Origin: Symsagittifera roscoffensis | Lineage: Eukaryota; Xenacoelomorpha; Acoela; Convolutidae | Direction: 5' to 3' | Assembly: GCF_963678635.1 (NCBI RefSeq) | Contig: NW_026970820.1 | Span: 124,001-188,000 of the forward strand | DNA: 64,000 bases | Shown here: piece by piece, positions 1 to 12,287 of the stretch | Layout: each line of letters begins with the position of its first letter | How positions within the stretch are numbered: the first letter of the stretch is position 1 | Translations under genes and position numbers: made by a program | Notes under the pieces: generated by a model | Told to the model about the DNA's origin: nothing | Database searches by the model: none | What the model saw: only the letters and a program-made list of their open reading frames with translations

Positions 1-1218
1 TAGCTTTTTAAATTACCAAAAAATATTGAAAATTGTAGATTTTATGAAGTTTTCTTTTTGGCTATTTTTCCTTGTCGCCTCCACATAAGGCACCTTTGAG
101 CCAACTTGAGAAACTGGAACCTAAACAAGCTATACAGATAGTCTGAATGAGCCTTTTTCAATGTGATAACACGCCTGGAAGAAAAAAAAACTCCAGAAAA
201 GAAAGAAAATTTTGAACTTTAACCTTTTTTCTTCTTCAAATGGCGATACTTAGAATAATTTTTCAGCTGAAAAGTTCAAAAAAAATCAAAAAATTCAAAT
301 TTTGAAAAAATTTTTAAAAAAATCTCATCAGTCTGTTTATTGGAGTCTTCGAGGTTTTGGGAGATCTTATCTGGCGGCTAATAACAAAATGTTCACTTAT
401 TATAAAAATTTGAGAAAGGTCAAAAAAACATGTTTTTTCGATTTTTTTGACTGAATTCCGAAAGCAATATCTTGGCTAAAAACAAAAATGAGGGCCTAAA
501 ATTAGTACAAACAGTACTCCCACATAAAGTACATTAGGTTGGAAACAAAAAAATGACTCTGACTCAAAAATCGTTTTTTAACTTTATTTCTGAACAAAAA
601 ATGGTAAAAAAATCAAAAATTAAAAAATTTTTTGAAAAAAACGATTGTTTTGAAAAAGTGCCAATTTTTAGCTGAAACTTTTCATTTTAGCTAAGAAAGC
701 CAGATCAACGTTCTTTAAGCTCAAATAATTTAATTAAGCAAATTATTTTCAAGTTTTTTCGTTAAAGGCTTTTATTTTGAAAAAGTATTCAAAAATGGGT
801 AAAAAAAAGTCAAAAAAATTAATTTTCTCAGATTGAAAAACCTCCACTGCCATGATGATTAGTTCGTTCGATAGGACTACTGAGATCAATTTAGACGTAT
901 TTTCATAAGTATATCAAAATTTTTATTTATTTTTGAGAATTAAGCAAAATAAAAACTTTTCCCAAATTGGGCAAAAAGCCCAAATTAGCCCAAACACCTG
1001 TTAAAAATTGTTGGGTCAAAAAATCACAAAAAGAAACCCCTATTCGTTTGACATTTTAGGGCCGCATGCAAAAAATTAGACCATTCTAACCTGACAATTT
1101 CGAGAATCGACTTTTTTGCAAAATTTCTCTATAGTCCATTTGAGGGATATTACTTGTACCGGTGGGGGCCCCTACCCCACCTCAAAAAATTTTGTAATGC
1201 TGGAACGCGGCCACCTAG
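1..1218 (+). repeat. A unit, 5' truncated by the window edge
   Basis: Corresponds to the 3' 1.2 kb of the next unit (2217-3434), with only scattered single-base differences by eye. It contains the TTGGGC-AAAAA-GCCCAA hairpin (967-983), GCATGC (1064-1069), TTCGAGAA (1099-1106) and the tail hairpin 1161-1181, and ends in CTAG at 1215-1218. Confidence 0.85.
967..983 (+). other. A-family conserved 3' block hairpin
   Basis: TTGGGC-AAAAA-GCCCAA within a block of about 200 bp that is nearly invariant in all A copies (for example 3183-3199). A second possible pairing, CCCAA with TTGGG, follows. This block and the tail are the most conserved part of A. Confidence 0.6.
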
Positions 1219-1661
1219 CACAATCAGGTACTAGTGGTGGATGTTTGTTTTTCGTATTTAGTCAAACCAAAAGAGAGCGTGGTCATGCATCGACATAATG
1301 TGCTCAAGCAAATATGTGGACTTCTACGCATTCCCATTCGCAATGCGCCCTTCGGGCGCAAATGCCAATGGTCAATTAATTTTGCCGGGTGAACACTTTT
1401 TAAAGAAAAATTCTGATAAATTTTAACTTAAACTACCACCATAAAACGAAAACATTTCAAAGTGTGAAACAATCAAGTTTTTGCTAATACCGGGCATGCA
1501 GTGAGACTAATTTCGGCAAAAATAAAATGGAAAATGAAAGAAAAGGAAAGAAAAAAATTGTTCAAAATAAGAACGCAACATCAAAAACTTATTTGATTTC
1601 CGCTTATGTCAGAATTCCGATCAGGCTGATTTCAGATTTTAAGCATAGAATTTACGGTTAC

Positions 1662-1704
1662 GGCTGCTCCCTCTACAGGTCCCAGAGGGACCGAGTGAGC
1701 ATCC
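1662..1704 (+). other. Bipartite hairpin, A-family type (example)
   Basis: Outer arms GGCTGCTC and GAGCATCC (one mismatch) enclose a perfect inner hairpin GGTCCC-AGA-GGGACC. A second hairpin, ATCCT...AGGAT (1701-1720), overlaps its 3' arm, so two alternative folds are possible. Present in all nine A units that include this region, at 441-448 bp from the unit start. Confidence 0.75.
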
Positions 1705-2199
1705 TACCTCGATCCAGGATACCGGATAGTTGTTTTTAATTTTTCACAAAATTTTTTTTCACTATTGCTTTTTTGCATTTCCCCATGAGAAGCTGTATGA
1801 ATTTTTAAAAAATTGATTTTATTAATCAAGGCTTCCAAGAACAACTGATATTAGGCGGTTACAAATGCGGTTGGTGAAAACTAGTAAGGGATAATGATGA
1901 GAAAAATTGTAAGTTTTCAAATGATTTTAAAAAGAGTTTTTTTCTTTTTTCTTTTGTAAATCGGGAGAAGTGAATCAGTTTTTTTTTAAGTTTTCCTCGC
2001 ACCACCCACTGTTCTTAAGTAATGAAGATTCCTGTTGTAGCCGTTTAAAACACTTTGGCAGAAAAAACATAAATATGATGTAAAATGTTTTTAAAAAGAG
2101 AAAAATGTAAAAATTATGTTTTTAAAAAAAACAATCAAAAACTTGTAATTTTCAAAATTGAAAAAAAATGAAAATTAATTGCATATTACGCTTCAGCGT

Positions 2200-2219
2200 A
2201 CCCATTTTAGTGGGTCTAG
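2200..2219 (+). other. Internal ACCCA...TGGGT hairpin followed by CTAG
   Basis: A small hairpin followed at once by CTAG in the middle of A units (also 6635, 8847, 13273, 15481, 20186, 33695; mutated to ATAG at 4415 and 11056). It could be a fossil terminus showing that the A unit is a composite of roughly 1.0 kb and 1.2 kb elements. The evidence is weak because the GCGRCCAY box is absent. Confidence 0.35.
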
Positions 2220-3376
2220 CTTTTTAAATTACCAAAAAATATTGAAAATTGTAGATTTTATGAAGTTTTCTTTTTGGCTATTTTTCCTTGTCGCCTCCAC
2301 ATAAGGCACCTTTGAGCCAACTTGAGAAACTGGAACCTAAACAAGCTATACAGATAGTCTGAATGAGCCTTTTTCAATGTGATAACACGCCTGGAAGAAA
2401 AAAAAACTCCAGAAAAGAAAGAAAATTTTGAACTTTAACCTTTTTTCTTCTTCAAATGGCGATACTTAGAATAATTTTTCAGCTGAAAAGTTCAAAAAAA
2501 ATCAAAAAATTCAAATTTTGAAAAAATTTTTAAAAAAATCTCATCAGTCTGTTTATTGGAGTCTTCGAGGTTTTGGGAGATCTTATCTGGCGGCTAATAA
2601 CAAAATGTTCACTTATTATAAAAATTTGAGAAAGGTCAAAAAAACATGTTTTTTCGATTTTTTTGACTGAATTCCGAAAGCAATATCTTGGCTAAAAACA
2701 AAAATGAGGGCCTAAAATTAGTACAAACAGTACTCCCACATAAAGTACATTAGGTTGGAAACAAAAAATTGACTCTGACTCAAAAATCGTTTTTTAACTT
2801 TATTTCTGAACAAAAAATTGTAAAAAAATCAAAAATTAAAAAATTTTTTGAAAAAAACGATTGTTTTGAAAAAGTGCCAATTTTTAGCTGAAACTTTTCA
2901 TTTTAGCTAAGAAAGCCAGATCAACGTTCTTTAAGCTCAAATAATTTAATTAAGCAAATTATTTTCAAGTTTTTTCGTTAAAGGCTTTTATTTTGAAAAA
3001 GTATTCAAAAATGGGTAAAAAAAAGTCAAAAAAATTAATTTTCTCAGATTGAAAAACCTCCACTGCCATGATGATTAGTTCGTTCGATAGGACTACTGAG
3101 ATCAATTTAGACGTATTTTCATAAGTATATCAAAATTTTTATTTATTTTTGAGAATTAAGCAAAATAAAAACTTTTCCCAAATTGGGCAAAAAGCCCAAA
3201 TTAGCCCAAACACCTGTTAAAAATTGTTGGGTCAAAAAATCACAAAAAGAAACCCCTATTCGTTTGACATTTTAGGGCCGCATGCAAAAAATTAGACCAT
3301 TCTAACCTGACAATTTCGAGAATCGACTTTTTTGCAAAATTTCTCTATAGTCCATTTGAGGGATATTACTTGTACC

Positions 3377-3434
3377 GGTGGGGGCCCCTACCCCACCTCA
3401 AAAAATTTTGTAATGCTGGAACGCGGCCACCTAG
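3377..3434 (+). other. A-family unit terminus: tail hairpin plus CTAG
   Basis: GGTGGGG/CCCCACC stem (3377-3397), 33-nt A/T-rich spacer ending GCGGCCAC, then CTAG. Stem end to CTAG end is 37 nt. Candidate 3' end of a rolling-circle element. Confidence 0.65.
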
Positions 3435-5649
3435 CACAATCAGGTACTAGTGGTGGATGTTTGTTTTTCGTATTTTCTCAAACCAAAAGAGAGCGTGGTC
3501 ATGCATCGACATCATGTGCTCAAGGAAATACGTGGACTTCTACGCATTCCCATTCGCAATGCGCCTTCGGGCGCAAATGCCAATGCTCAATTAATTTTGC
3601 CAGGTGAAAAAAAATTTTTACAGAAAAATTCTGATAAATTTTAATTTAATATATCACCAAAAAACGCAAAGAATTCAAAGTGTGAAACAATCAAGTTTTT
3701 GCTATTACCGAGCATGCAGTGAGACTGATTTCGGCAAAAGTAAGAGAGAAAATGAAGGAAATGGAAAGAAAAAAACTGTTCAAATAAGAACGCAACATCA
3801 AAAACTTATTGATATCCGCTAATGTCATAATTCCGATCAAGCTGATTTAAGATTTTAAGCGTAGATTTTACGGTTACGGCTGCTCTCTCTACAGGTCCCA
3901 GAGGGACCGAGTGAGCATCCTACCTCGATCCAGGATAACGGATAGTTGTTTTAAATTTTTCACAAAATATTTTTTCACTAATGCTTGTTTTCAATTCCTC
4001 ATGAGAAGCTGTATAAATTTTAAAAAATTGATTTTTTTAATCAATGCTTCCAAGAACAACTGATGTTTAGCGGTTACAAATGCGGTTGGTGAAAACTAGT
4101 TAGGGATAATGATGAGAAAAATTGTAAGTTTTCAAATGAATTTAAAAACAGTTTTTTTCTTTTTTTCTTTTGTAAATCGGGAGAAATGAATCAGTTTTTT
4201 TTAAGTTTTCCTCGCACCACCCACTGTTCCTAAGAAATGAAGATTCCTGTTCTAGCCGTTTATAACACTTTGGCAGAAAAAACATCAATATGATGTAAAA
4301 TGTTTTAAAAAAGAGAAAAAGTTAAAAATTATGTTTTTTTTTTAAAAAATAAAAAAATTGTAATTTTCAAAATTGAAAAAAAGTAATAATTAATTGCATA
4401 TTACAATTCACCGTACCCAACTTAGTGGGTATAGCATTTTAAATTACCAAAAAAAGTTGAAAATTGTAGATTTTATGAAGTTTTCATTTTGGCTATTTTT
4501 CCTTGTCGCCTCCACTTAAGGCACCTTTGAGCCAACTTGAGAAACTGGAACCTAAACAAGCTATACAGATAGTCTGAATGAGCCATTTTCAGCGTGATAA
4601 CACGCCTGGAAGAAAACAAAACTCCAGAAAAGAAAGAAAATTTTGAACTTTAACCTTTTTTCTTCTTCAAATGGCGATACTTAGAATAATTTTTCAGCTG
4701 AAAAGTTCAAAAAAAATCAAAAAATTCAAATTTTGAAAAAATTTTAAAAAAATCTCATCAGTCTGTTTATTGGAGTCTTCGAGGTTTTGGGAGATCTTAT
4801 CTGGCGGCTAACAACAAAAGGATCACTTATTATAAAAATTTGAGGAAGGTCAAAAAAACATGTTTTTTCGATTTTTTTGACAGAATTCCGAAAGCAATAT
4901 CTTGACTAAAAACAAAAATGAGGGCCTAAAATTAGTACAAACAGTACTCCCACATAAAGTACATTAGGTTGGAAACAAAAAATTGACTCTGACTCAAAAA
5001 TCGTTTTTTAACTTTATTTCTGAACAAAAAGTTGTAAAAAAAATCAAAAATTAAAAAATTTTTTGAAAAAAACGATTGTTTTGAAAAAGTGCCAATTTTT
5101 AGCTGAAACTGTTCATTTTAGCTAAGAAAGCCAGAGCAATGTTCTTTAAGCTCAAATAATTTAATTAAGCAAATTATTTTCAAGTTTTTTCATTAAAGGC
5201 TTTTATTTTGAAAAAGTATTCAAAAATGGGTAAAAAAAAGTCAAAAAAATTAATTTTCTCAGATTGAAAAACCTCCACTGCCAAGATGATTAGTTCGTTC
5301 GATAGGACTACTGAGATCAATTTAGACGTTCTTTCATAAGTATATCAAAATTTTTATTTATTTTTGAGAATTAAGCAAAATAAAAACTTTTCCCAAATTG
5401 GGCAAAAAGCCCAAATTAGCCCAAACACCTGTTAAAAATTGTTGGGTCAAAAAGTCACAAAAGGAAACCCCTATTCATTTGACATTTTAGGGCCGCATGC
5501 AAAAAATTAGACCATTCTAACCTGACAATTTCGAGAATCGACTTTTTTGCAAAATTTCTCTATAGTCCATTTGAGGGATATTACTTGTACCGGTGGGGGC
5601 CCCTACCCCACCTCAAAAAATTTTGTAATGCTGGAACGCGGCCACCTAG
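3435..5649 (+). repeat. A unit 2 (2215 bp)
   Basis: Same CACAATCAGG head as the previous unit. Its head hairpin at 3561-3574 has lost one C, giving a 5-bp stem closed by TTCG; pairing is kept. Bipartite hairpin 3878-3920. The internal ACCCA...TGGGT hairpin at 4415-4430 is followed by ATAG instead of CTAG. Tail hairpin 5592-5612; terminal CTAG 5646-5649. Confidence 0.85.
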
Positions 5650-7865
5650 CACCCTCAAGGTCACGTGTTGGATTTTTGTTTTTGGTATTTTCTGAAATCA
5701 AAAGAGAGCGTGGTCATGCATCGACATCATGTGCTCAAGCAAATACGTGGACTTCTACGCATTCCCATTAGCAATGCGCCCTTCGGGCGCAAATGCCAAT
5801 GCTCAATTAATTCTGGCAGGTGAAAATTTTTTAAAGAATAATTCTGATGAATTTTAACTTAAACTACCACCAAAAAACGGATAGATTTCAAAGTGTGAAA
5901 CAATCAAGTTTCTGCTAATACCGGGCATGCAGTGAGACTGATTTCAGCAAAAATAAAATGGAAAATGAAGGAAATGGAAAGAAAAAAATTGTTCAAAATA
6001 AGAATGCATTACCAAAAACTTATTTGATCTCCGCTAATGCCATAATTCCGATCAAACTGATTCCAGATTTTAAGCGTAGAGTTAACGGTTACGGCTGCTC
6101 CCTCTACAGGTCCCAGAGGGACCGAGTGAGCATCCTACCTCGATCCAGGATAACGGATAGTTGTTTTTAATTTTTCACAAAATTTTTTTCACTAATGCTT
6201 GTTTTCAATTCCTCATGAAAAGCTCTATAAATTTTTAAAAAATTGATTTTATTAATCAATGCTTCCAAGATCCAAGAACAACTGATGTTAGGGGGTTACA
6301 AATGCGGTTGGTGAAAACTAGTAAGGGATAATGATGAGAAAAATTGTAGGTTTTCTAATGAATTTAAAAACAGTTTTTTTCTTTTTTCTTTTGTAAATCG
6401 GGAGAAATGAATCAGTTTTTTTTTGTTTTCCTCGCACCACCCACTGTTCTTAAGTAATGAAGATTCCTGTTCTAGCCGTTTATAACACTTTGGCAGAAAC
6501 AACATCAATATGATGTAAAATGTTTTAAAAAAGAGAAAAAATTAAAAATTATGTTTTTTTTTTAAAAAGTCAAAAATTTGTAATTTTCAAAATTGAAAAA
6601 AAATGAAAAATAATTGCATATTACGATTCAGCGTACCCAACTTAGTGGGTCTAGCATTTTAAATTACCAAAAAATGTTGAAAATTGTAGATTTTATGAAG
6701 TTTTCATTCTGGCTATGTTTCCTTGTCGCCTCCACTTAAGGCACCTTTGAGCCAACTTGAGAAACTGGAACCTAAACAAGCTATGCAGATAGTCTGAATG
6801 AGCCATTTTTAGCTTGATAAATCGCCTGGAAGAAAAAAAATCCAGAAAAGAAAGAAAATTTTGAACTTTAACCTTTTTTCTTCTTCAAATGGCGATACTT
6901 AGAAAAATTTTTCAGCTGAAAAGTTCAAAAAAAATCAAAAAATTCGAATTTTAAAAATTTTTTTAAAAAATCTCATCAGTCTGTTTATTGGAGTCTTCGA
7001 GGTTTTTGGAGACCTTATCTGGCGACTAACAACAAGTGGATCACTAATTTTAAAATTTTGAGAAAGGTCAAAAAAACATGTTTTTTCGACTTTTTTGACA
7101 GAATTCCGAAAGCAATATCTTGGCTAAAAACAAGAATGCGGGCCTAAAATTAGTACAAACAGTACTCCCACATAAGGTACATTAGGGTGGAAACAAAAAA
7201 TTTACTCTGACTCAATAATCGTTTTTTAACTTTATTTCTGAACAAGAAATTGAAAAGAAATCAAAAACTTAAAAATTTTTTGAAAAAAATGATTGTTTTG
7301 AAAAAGTGCCAATTTTCAGCTGAAACTTTTCATTTTAGCTAAGAAAACCAGAGCAATGCCCTTTAAGCTCAATTAAATTAATATAGCAAATTGTTTTCAA
7401 GTTTTTTCGTTAAAGCCTTTCATTTTGAAAAAGTATTCAAAAATGGGTAAAAAAAAGTCAAAAAAATCAGTTTTCTCCGATTCAAAAACCTCCACTACCA
7501 TGATGATTAGTGCATTAGATAGGACTGCTGAGTTCAATTTAGACGTTTTTTCATAAGTATATCGAAATTTTTACTTATTTTTGAGAATTAAGCAAAATAA
7601 AAACTTTTCCCAAATTGGGCAAAAAGCCCAAATTAGCCCAAACACCTGTTAAAAATTGTTGGGTCAAAAAATCACAAAAGGAAACCCCTATTCGTTTGAC
7701 ATTTTAGGGCCGCATGCAAAAAATTAGACCAATCTAACCTGACAATTTCGAGAATCAACTTTTTTGTCAAAATTCTCTAAAGACCAATTTAGGGAGATGT
7801 CTTGTACCGGTGGGGGCCCTACCCCACCTAAAAAATTTTTGAAATGCTGGAACGCGGCCACCTAG
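5650..7865 (+). repeat. A unit 3 (2216 bp)
   Basis: Near-identical to the unit at 12288-14504 (offset 6638), including a duplicated CCAAGAT within the CTTCCAAGATCCAAGAAC segment near 6265. Head hairpin 5776-5790, bipartite hairpin 6093-6135, internal ACCCA hairpin plus CTAG at 6635-6654. The tail is variant 2 (GGTGGGGGCCCTACCCCACC, 7809-7828), one C shorter in the loop. CTAG 7862-7865. Confidence 0.85.
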
Positions 7866-10079
7866 CACCCTCAAGGTCACGTGACTTAATTTTGTTTTTG
7901 GTATTTTCTGAAACCAAAAGAGAGCGTGGTCATGCATCGAAATCATGTGTTCAAGCAAATACGTGGACTTGTACGCATTCCCATTCGCAATGCGCCCTTC
8001 GGGCGAAAATGCCAATGCATAATTAATTTTGCCAGGTGAAAATTTTTTAAAGAAAAATTCTGATGAATTTTAACTTAAACTACCACCAAAAAACGCAAAG
8101 TTTTCAAAGTGTGAAATAATCAAGTTTTTGCTAATACTGGGCATGCAGAGAGACTGATTTCGGCAAAAATAAAATGGAAAATGAAGGAAATGGAAAGAAA
8201 AAAATTGTTCAAAATAAGAACGCATTATCAAAAACTTATTTGATCTCCGCTAATGTCATAATTCCGATCAGGCTGATTTCAGATTTTAAGCGTAGGGTTT
8301 ACAGTTACGGCTGCTCTCTCTACAGGTCCCAGAGGGACCGAGTGAGCATCCTACCTCGATCCAGGATAACGGATAGTTGTTTTTAGTTTTTCACAATTTT
8401 TTTTTCACTAATGCTTGTTTTCACTTCCTCATTAGAAGCTGTATAAATTTTTGGAAAAACTGATTTTAATAATCAATGCTTCCAAGAACAACTGATGTTA
8501 GGCGGTTACAAATGCGGTTGGTGAAAAGTAGTAAGGGATAATGATGAGAAAAATTGCAAGATTTAAAATGAATTTAAAAACAGTTTTTTTCTTTTTTTCT
8601 TTTGTAAATCGGGAGAAATGAATCAGTTTTTTTTTTAGTTTTCCTCGCACCACCCACTGTGTTTAAATAATGAAGATTCATGTTCTAGCCGTTAATAAAA
8701 ATTTGGCAGAAAAAACATCAATATGATGTAAAATGTTTTAAAAAAGAGAAAAATTTAAAAATTATGTTTTTTTTTAAAAATCAAAAAATTTGTAATTTTC
8801 AAAATTGAAAAAAAGTGAAAATTAATTGCATATTACGATTCAGCGTACCCAACTTAGTGGGTCTAGCATTTTAAATTACCACAAAATGTTGAAAATTGTA
8901 GATTTTATGAAGTTTTCATTTTGGCTATTTTTCCTTTTCGCCTCCACTTAAGGCACCTTTGAGCCAACTTGAGAAACTGGAACCTAAACAAGCTATACAC
9001 ATAATCTGAATGAGCCATTTTCAGCGTGATAACACCCCTGGAAGAAAAAAAACTGCAGAAAAGAAAGGGAATTTTGAACTTTAACCTTTTTTCTTCTTCA
9101 AATGGCGATACTTAGAATAATTTTTCAGCTGAAAAGTTCAAAAAAAATCAAAAAATTCAAATTTTGAAAAATTAGTAAAAAAATCTCATCAGTCTGTTTA
9201 TTGGAGTCTTCGAGGTTTTGGGAGACCTTATCTGGCGGCTAACAACAAGTGGGTCACTTATTTTAAAATTTTGAGAAAGGTCAAAAAAACCTGTTTTTAC
9301 GATTTTTTAGACAGAAATCCGAAAGCAATATCTTGGCTTAAAACAAAAACGAGGGCCTAAAAATAGTACAAACAGTACTCCCACATAAAGTACATTAGGT
9401 TGGAAACAAAAAATTGACTCTGATTCAAAAATCGTTTTTTAACTTTAATTCTGAACAAAAAATTGTAAAAAAATCAAAAACTTAAAAATTTTTTGAAAAA
9501 AATGATTGTTTCGAAAAAGTGCCAATTTTCAGCTGAAACTTTTCATTTTAGCTAAAAACGCCAGAGCAAGGCCCTTTAAGCTCAAATAAATTAATTAAGC
9601 AATTTATTTTCAAGTTTTTTCGTTAAAGGCTTTTATTTTGAAAAAGTATTCAAAAATGGGTAAAAAAAAGTCAAAAAAATCAATTTTCTCAGATTCAAAA
9701 ACCTCCACCACCATGATGATTAGTTCGCTAGATAGGACTGCTGGAATCAATTTAGACGTTCTTTCATAAGTATATCGAAATTTTTACTTATTTTTGAGAA
9801 TTAAGCAAAATAAAAACTTTTCCCAAATTGGGCAAAAAGCCCAAATTAGCCCAAACACCTGTTAAAAATTGTTGGGTCAAAAAATCACAAAAGGAAACCC
9901 CTATTCGTTTGACATTTTAGGGCCGCATGCAAAAAATTAGACCAATCTAACCTGACAATTTCGAGAATCGACTTTTTTGCAAAATTTCTCTATAGTCCAT
10001 TTGAGGGATATTACTTGTACCGGTGGGGGCCCCTACCCCACCTCAAAAAATTTTGTAATGCTGGAACGCGGCCACCTAG
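7866..10079 (+). repeat. A unit 4 (2214 bp)
   Basis: Head CACCCTCAAGGTCACGTG. The head hairpin at 7992-8006 has a C-to-A change in its last base. Bipartite hairpin 8309-8351; internal ACCCA hairpin 8847-8862; tail hairpin (variant 1, longer loop) 10022-10042. The body shares CCCCTGGAAG and CTGCAGAAAAG variants with the unit at 14505, consistent with a roughly 6.64-kb higher-order period. Confidence 0.85.
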
Positions 10080-12287
10080 CACCCTCAAGGTCACGTGACT
10101 TATTTTTGTTTCTGGTATTTTCTGAAACCAAAAGAGAGCGTGGTCATGCATCTACATCATGTGCTCAAGCAAATACGTGGACTTTTACGCATTCCCATTC
10201 GCAATGCGCCCTTCGGGCGCAAATGCCAATGCTCAATTAATTTTGCCAGGTGCAAATTTTTAAAGAAAATTTCTGATGAATTTTAACTTAAACTACCAAC
10301 AAAAAACGCAAAGATTTCAAAGTGTGAAACAATCAAGTGTTTGCTAATACCGGGCATGCAGTGAGACTGATTTCGGCAAAATAAAATAGAAAATGAAGGA
10401 AATGGAAAGAAAAAAATTGTTCAAAATAAGAACGCATTATCAAAAACTTATTTGATCTCCGATAATGTCATAATTCCGATCAAGCTGATTTCAGATTTTA
10501 AGCGTAGAGTTTACGGTTACGGCTGCTCCCTCTACAGGTCCCAGAGGGACCGAGTGAGCATCCTACGTCGATCCAGGATAACGGATAGTTGTTTTTAATT
10601 TTTCACAAAATATTTTTTCACTAATGCTTGTTTTCAATTCCTCATGAGAAGCTGTTTAAATTTTAAAAAATTGATTTTATTAATCAATGCTTCCAAGAAC
10701 AACTGATTTTAGTGGGTTGCAAATGCGGTTGGTGAAAACTTGTAAGGGATAATGATGAGAAAAATTTTAAGTTTTCAAATGAATTTAAAAACAGTTTTTT
10801 TCTTTTTTTCTTTTGTAAATCGGGAGAAATGATTCAGTTTTTTTAAGTTTTCCTCGCACCACCCACTGTTCATAAGTAATGAAGATTCCTGTTCTAGCCG
10901 TTTATAAAACTTTGGCAGAAAAAACATCAATATGATGTAAAATGTTTTAAAAAAGAGAAAAAAATAAAAATTATGTTTTTTTTTTAAAAATCTAAAATTT
11001 GTAATTTTCAAAATTGAAAAAAAGTAAACATTAATTGCATATTACGATTCAACGTACCCAACTTAGTGGGTATAGCATTTTGAATTACCAAAAAATGTTG
11101 AAAATTGTAGATTTTATGAAGTTTTCATTTTGGCTATTTTTCCTTGTCGCCTCCACTTAAGGCACCTTTGAGCCAACTTGAGAAAGTGGAACCTAAACAA
11201 GCTATACAGATAGTCTCTATGAACCATTTTCAGCGTGATAACACGCCTGGAAGAAAAAAAGTTCCAGAAAAGAAAAAACATTTTGAACTTTAACCTTTTT
11301 TCTTCTTCAAATGGCGATACTTAGAAAAAATTTTCAGCTGAAAAGTTCAAAAAAAATCAAAAAATTCAAATTTTGAAAAAATTTTAAAAAAATCTCATCA
11401 TTCTGTTTATTGGAGTCTTCGAGGTTTTGGGAGACCTTATCTGGCGGCTAACAACAAGTGGATCACTTATTTTAAAATTTTGAGAAAGGTCAAAAAAACA
11501 TGTTTTTTCGACTTTTTTGACAGAATTTCGAAAGCAATATCTTGGCTAAAAACAAGAATGAGGGCCTAAAGTTAGTACAAACAGTACTCCCACATAAGGT
11601 ACATTAGGTTGGAAACAAAAAATTTACTCTGACTCAAAAATCGTTTTTTAACTTTATTTCTGAACAAGAAATTGAAAAGAAATCAAAAACTTAAAAATTT
11701 TTTGAAAAAAATGATTGTTTTGAAAAAGTGCCAATTTTTAGCTGAAACTTTTCATTTTAGCTAATAAAGCCAGAGCAATGCCCTTTAAGCTCAAATAAAT
11801 TAATTATGCAAATTATTTTCAAGTTTTTTCGTTAAAGCCTTTTGTTTTGAAAAAGTATTCAAAAATGGGTAAAAAAAAGTCAAAAAAATCAATTTTCTCC
11901 GATTTAAAAACCTCCACTACCATGATGATTAGTGCGTTAGATAGGACTGCTGAGATCAATTTAGACGTTCTTTCATAAGTATATCAAAATTTTTACTTAT
12001 TTTTGAGAATTAAGCAAAATAAAAACTTTTCCCAAATTGGGCAAAAAGCCCAAATTAGCCCAAACACCTGTTAAAAATTGTTGGGTCAAAAAATCACAAA
12101 AGGAAACCCCTATTCATTTGACATTTTAGGGCCGCATGCAAAAAATTAGACCAATCTAACCTGACAATTTCGAGAATCGACTTTTTTGTCAAAATTCTCT
12201 AAAGACCAATTTAGGGAGATTACTTGTACCGGTGGGGGCCCTACCCCACCTAAAAAATTTTTGAAATGCTGGAACGCGGCCACCTAG
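10080..12287 (+). repeat. A unit 5 (2208 bp)
   Basis: Head hairpin 10206-10220; bipartite hairpin 10521-10563. Internal hairpin 11056-11071 is followed by ATAG, a variant shared with the unit at 3435. Tail variant 2 at 12231-12250; CTAG 12284-12287. Confidence 0.85.

Larger units (their letters stand above)
1219..3434 (+). repeat. A unit 1 (2216 bp)
   Basis: The head starts CACAATCAGGTACTAG, a variant shared only with the next unit; other A heads start CACCCTCAAGGTCACGTG. Hairpins: GCGCCC-TTC-GGGCGC at 1345-1359; bipartite hairpin 1662-1704; ACCCA...TGGGT at 2200-2215, immediately followed by an internal CTAG; TTGGGC hairpin 3183-3199; tail hairpin 3377-3397. CTAG is at 3431-3434. A pyrimidine-rich stretch lies near 1930-1985. 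The short ORFs here are non-coding by appearance. Confidence 0.85.

Noticed and set aside
1850-1870. TTAGGC telomere-type word in A units
   Set aside because: Single occurrence per unit, never in tandem.
5547-5771. Recurrent frame beginning MQNFSIVHLRDITCTGG in A units
   Set aside because: It recurs only because the DNA repeats; it spans the A tail hairpin and the unit boundary, and it is broken in other A copies.
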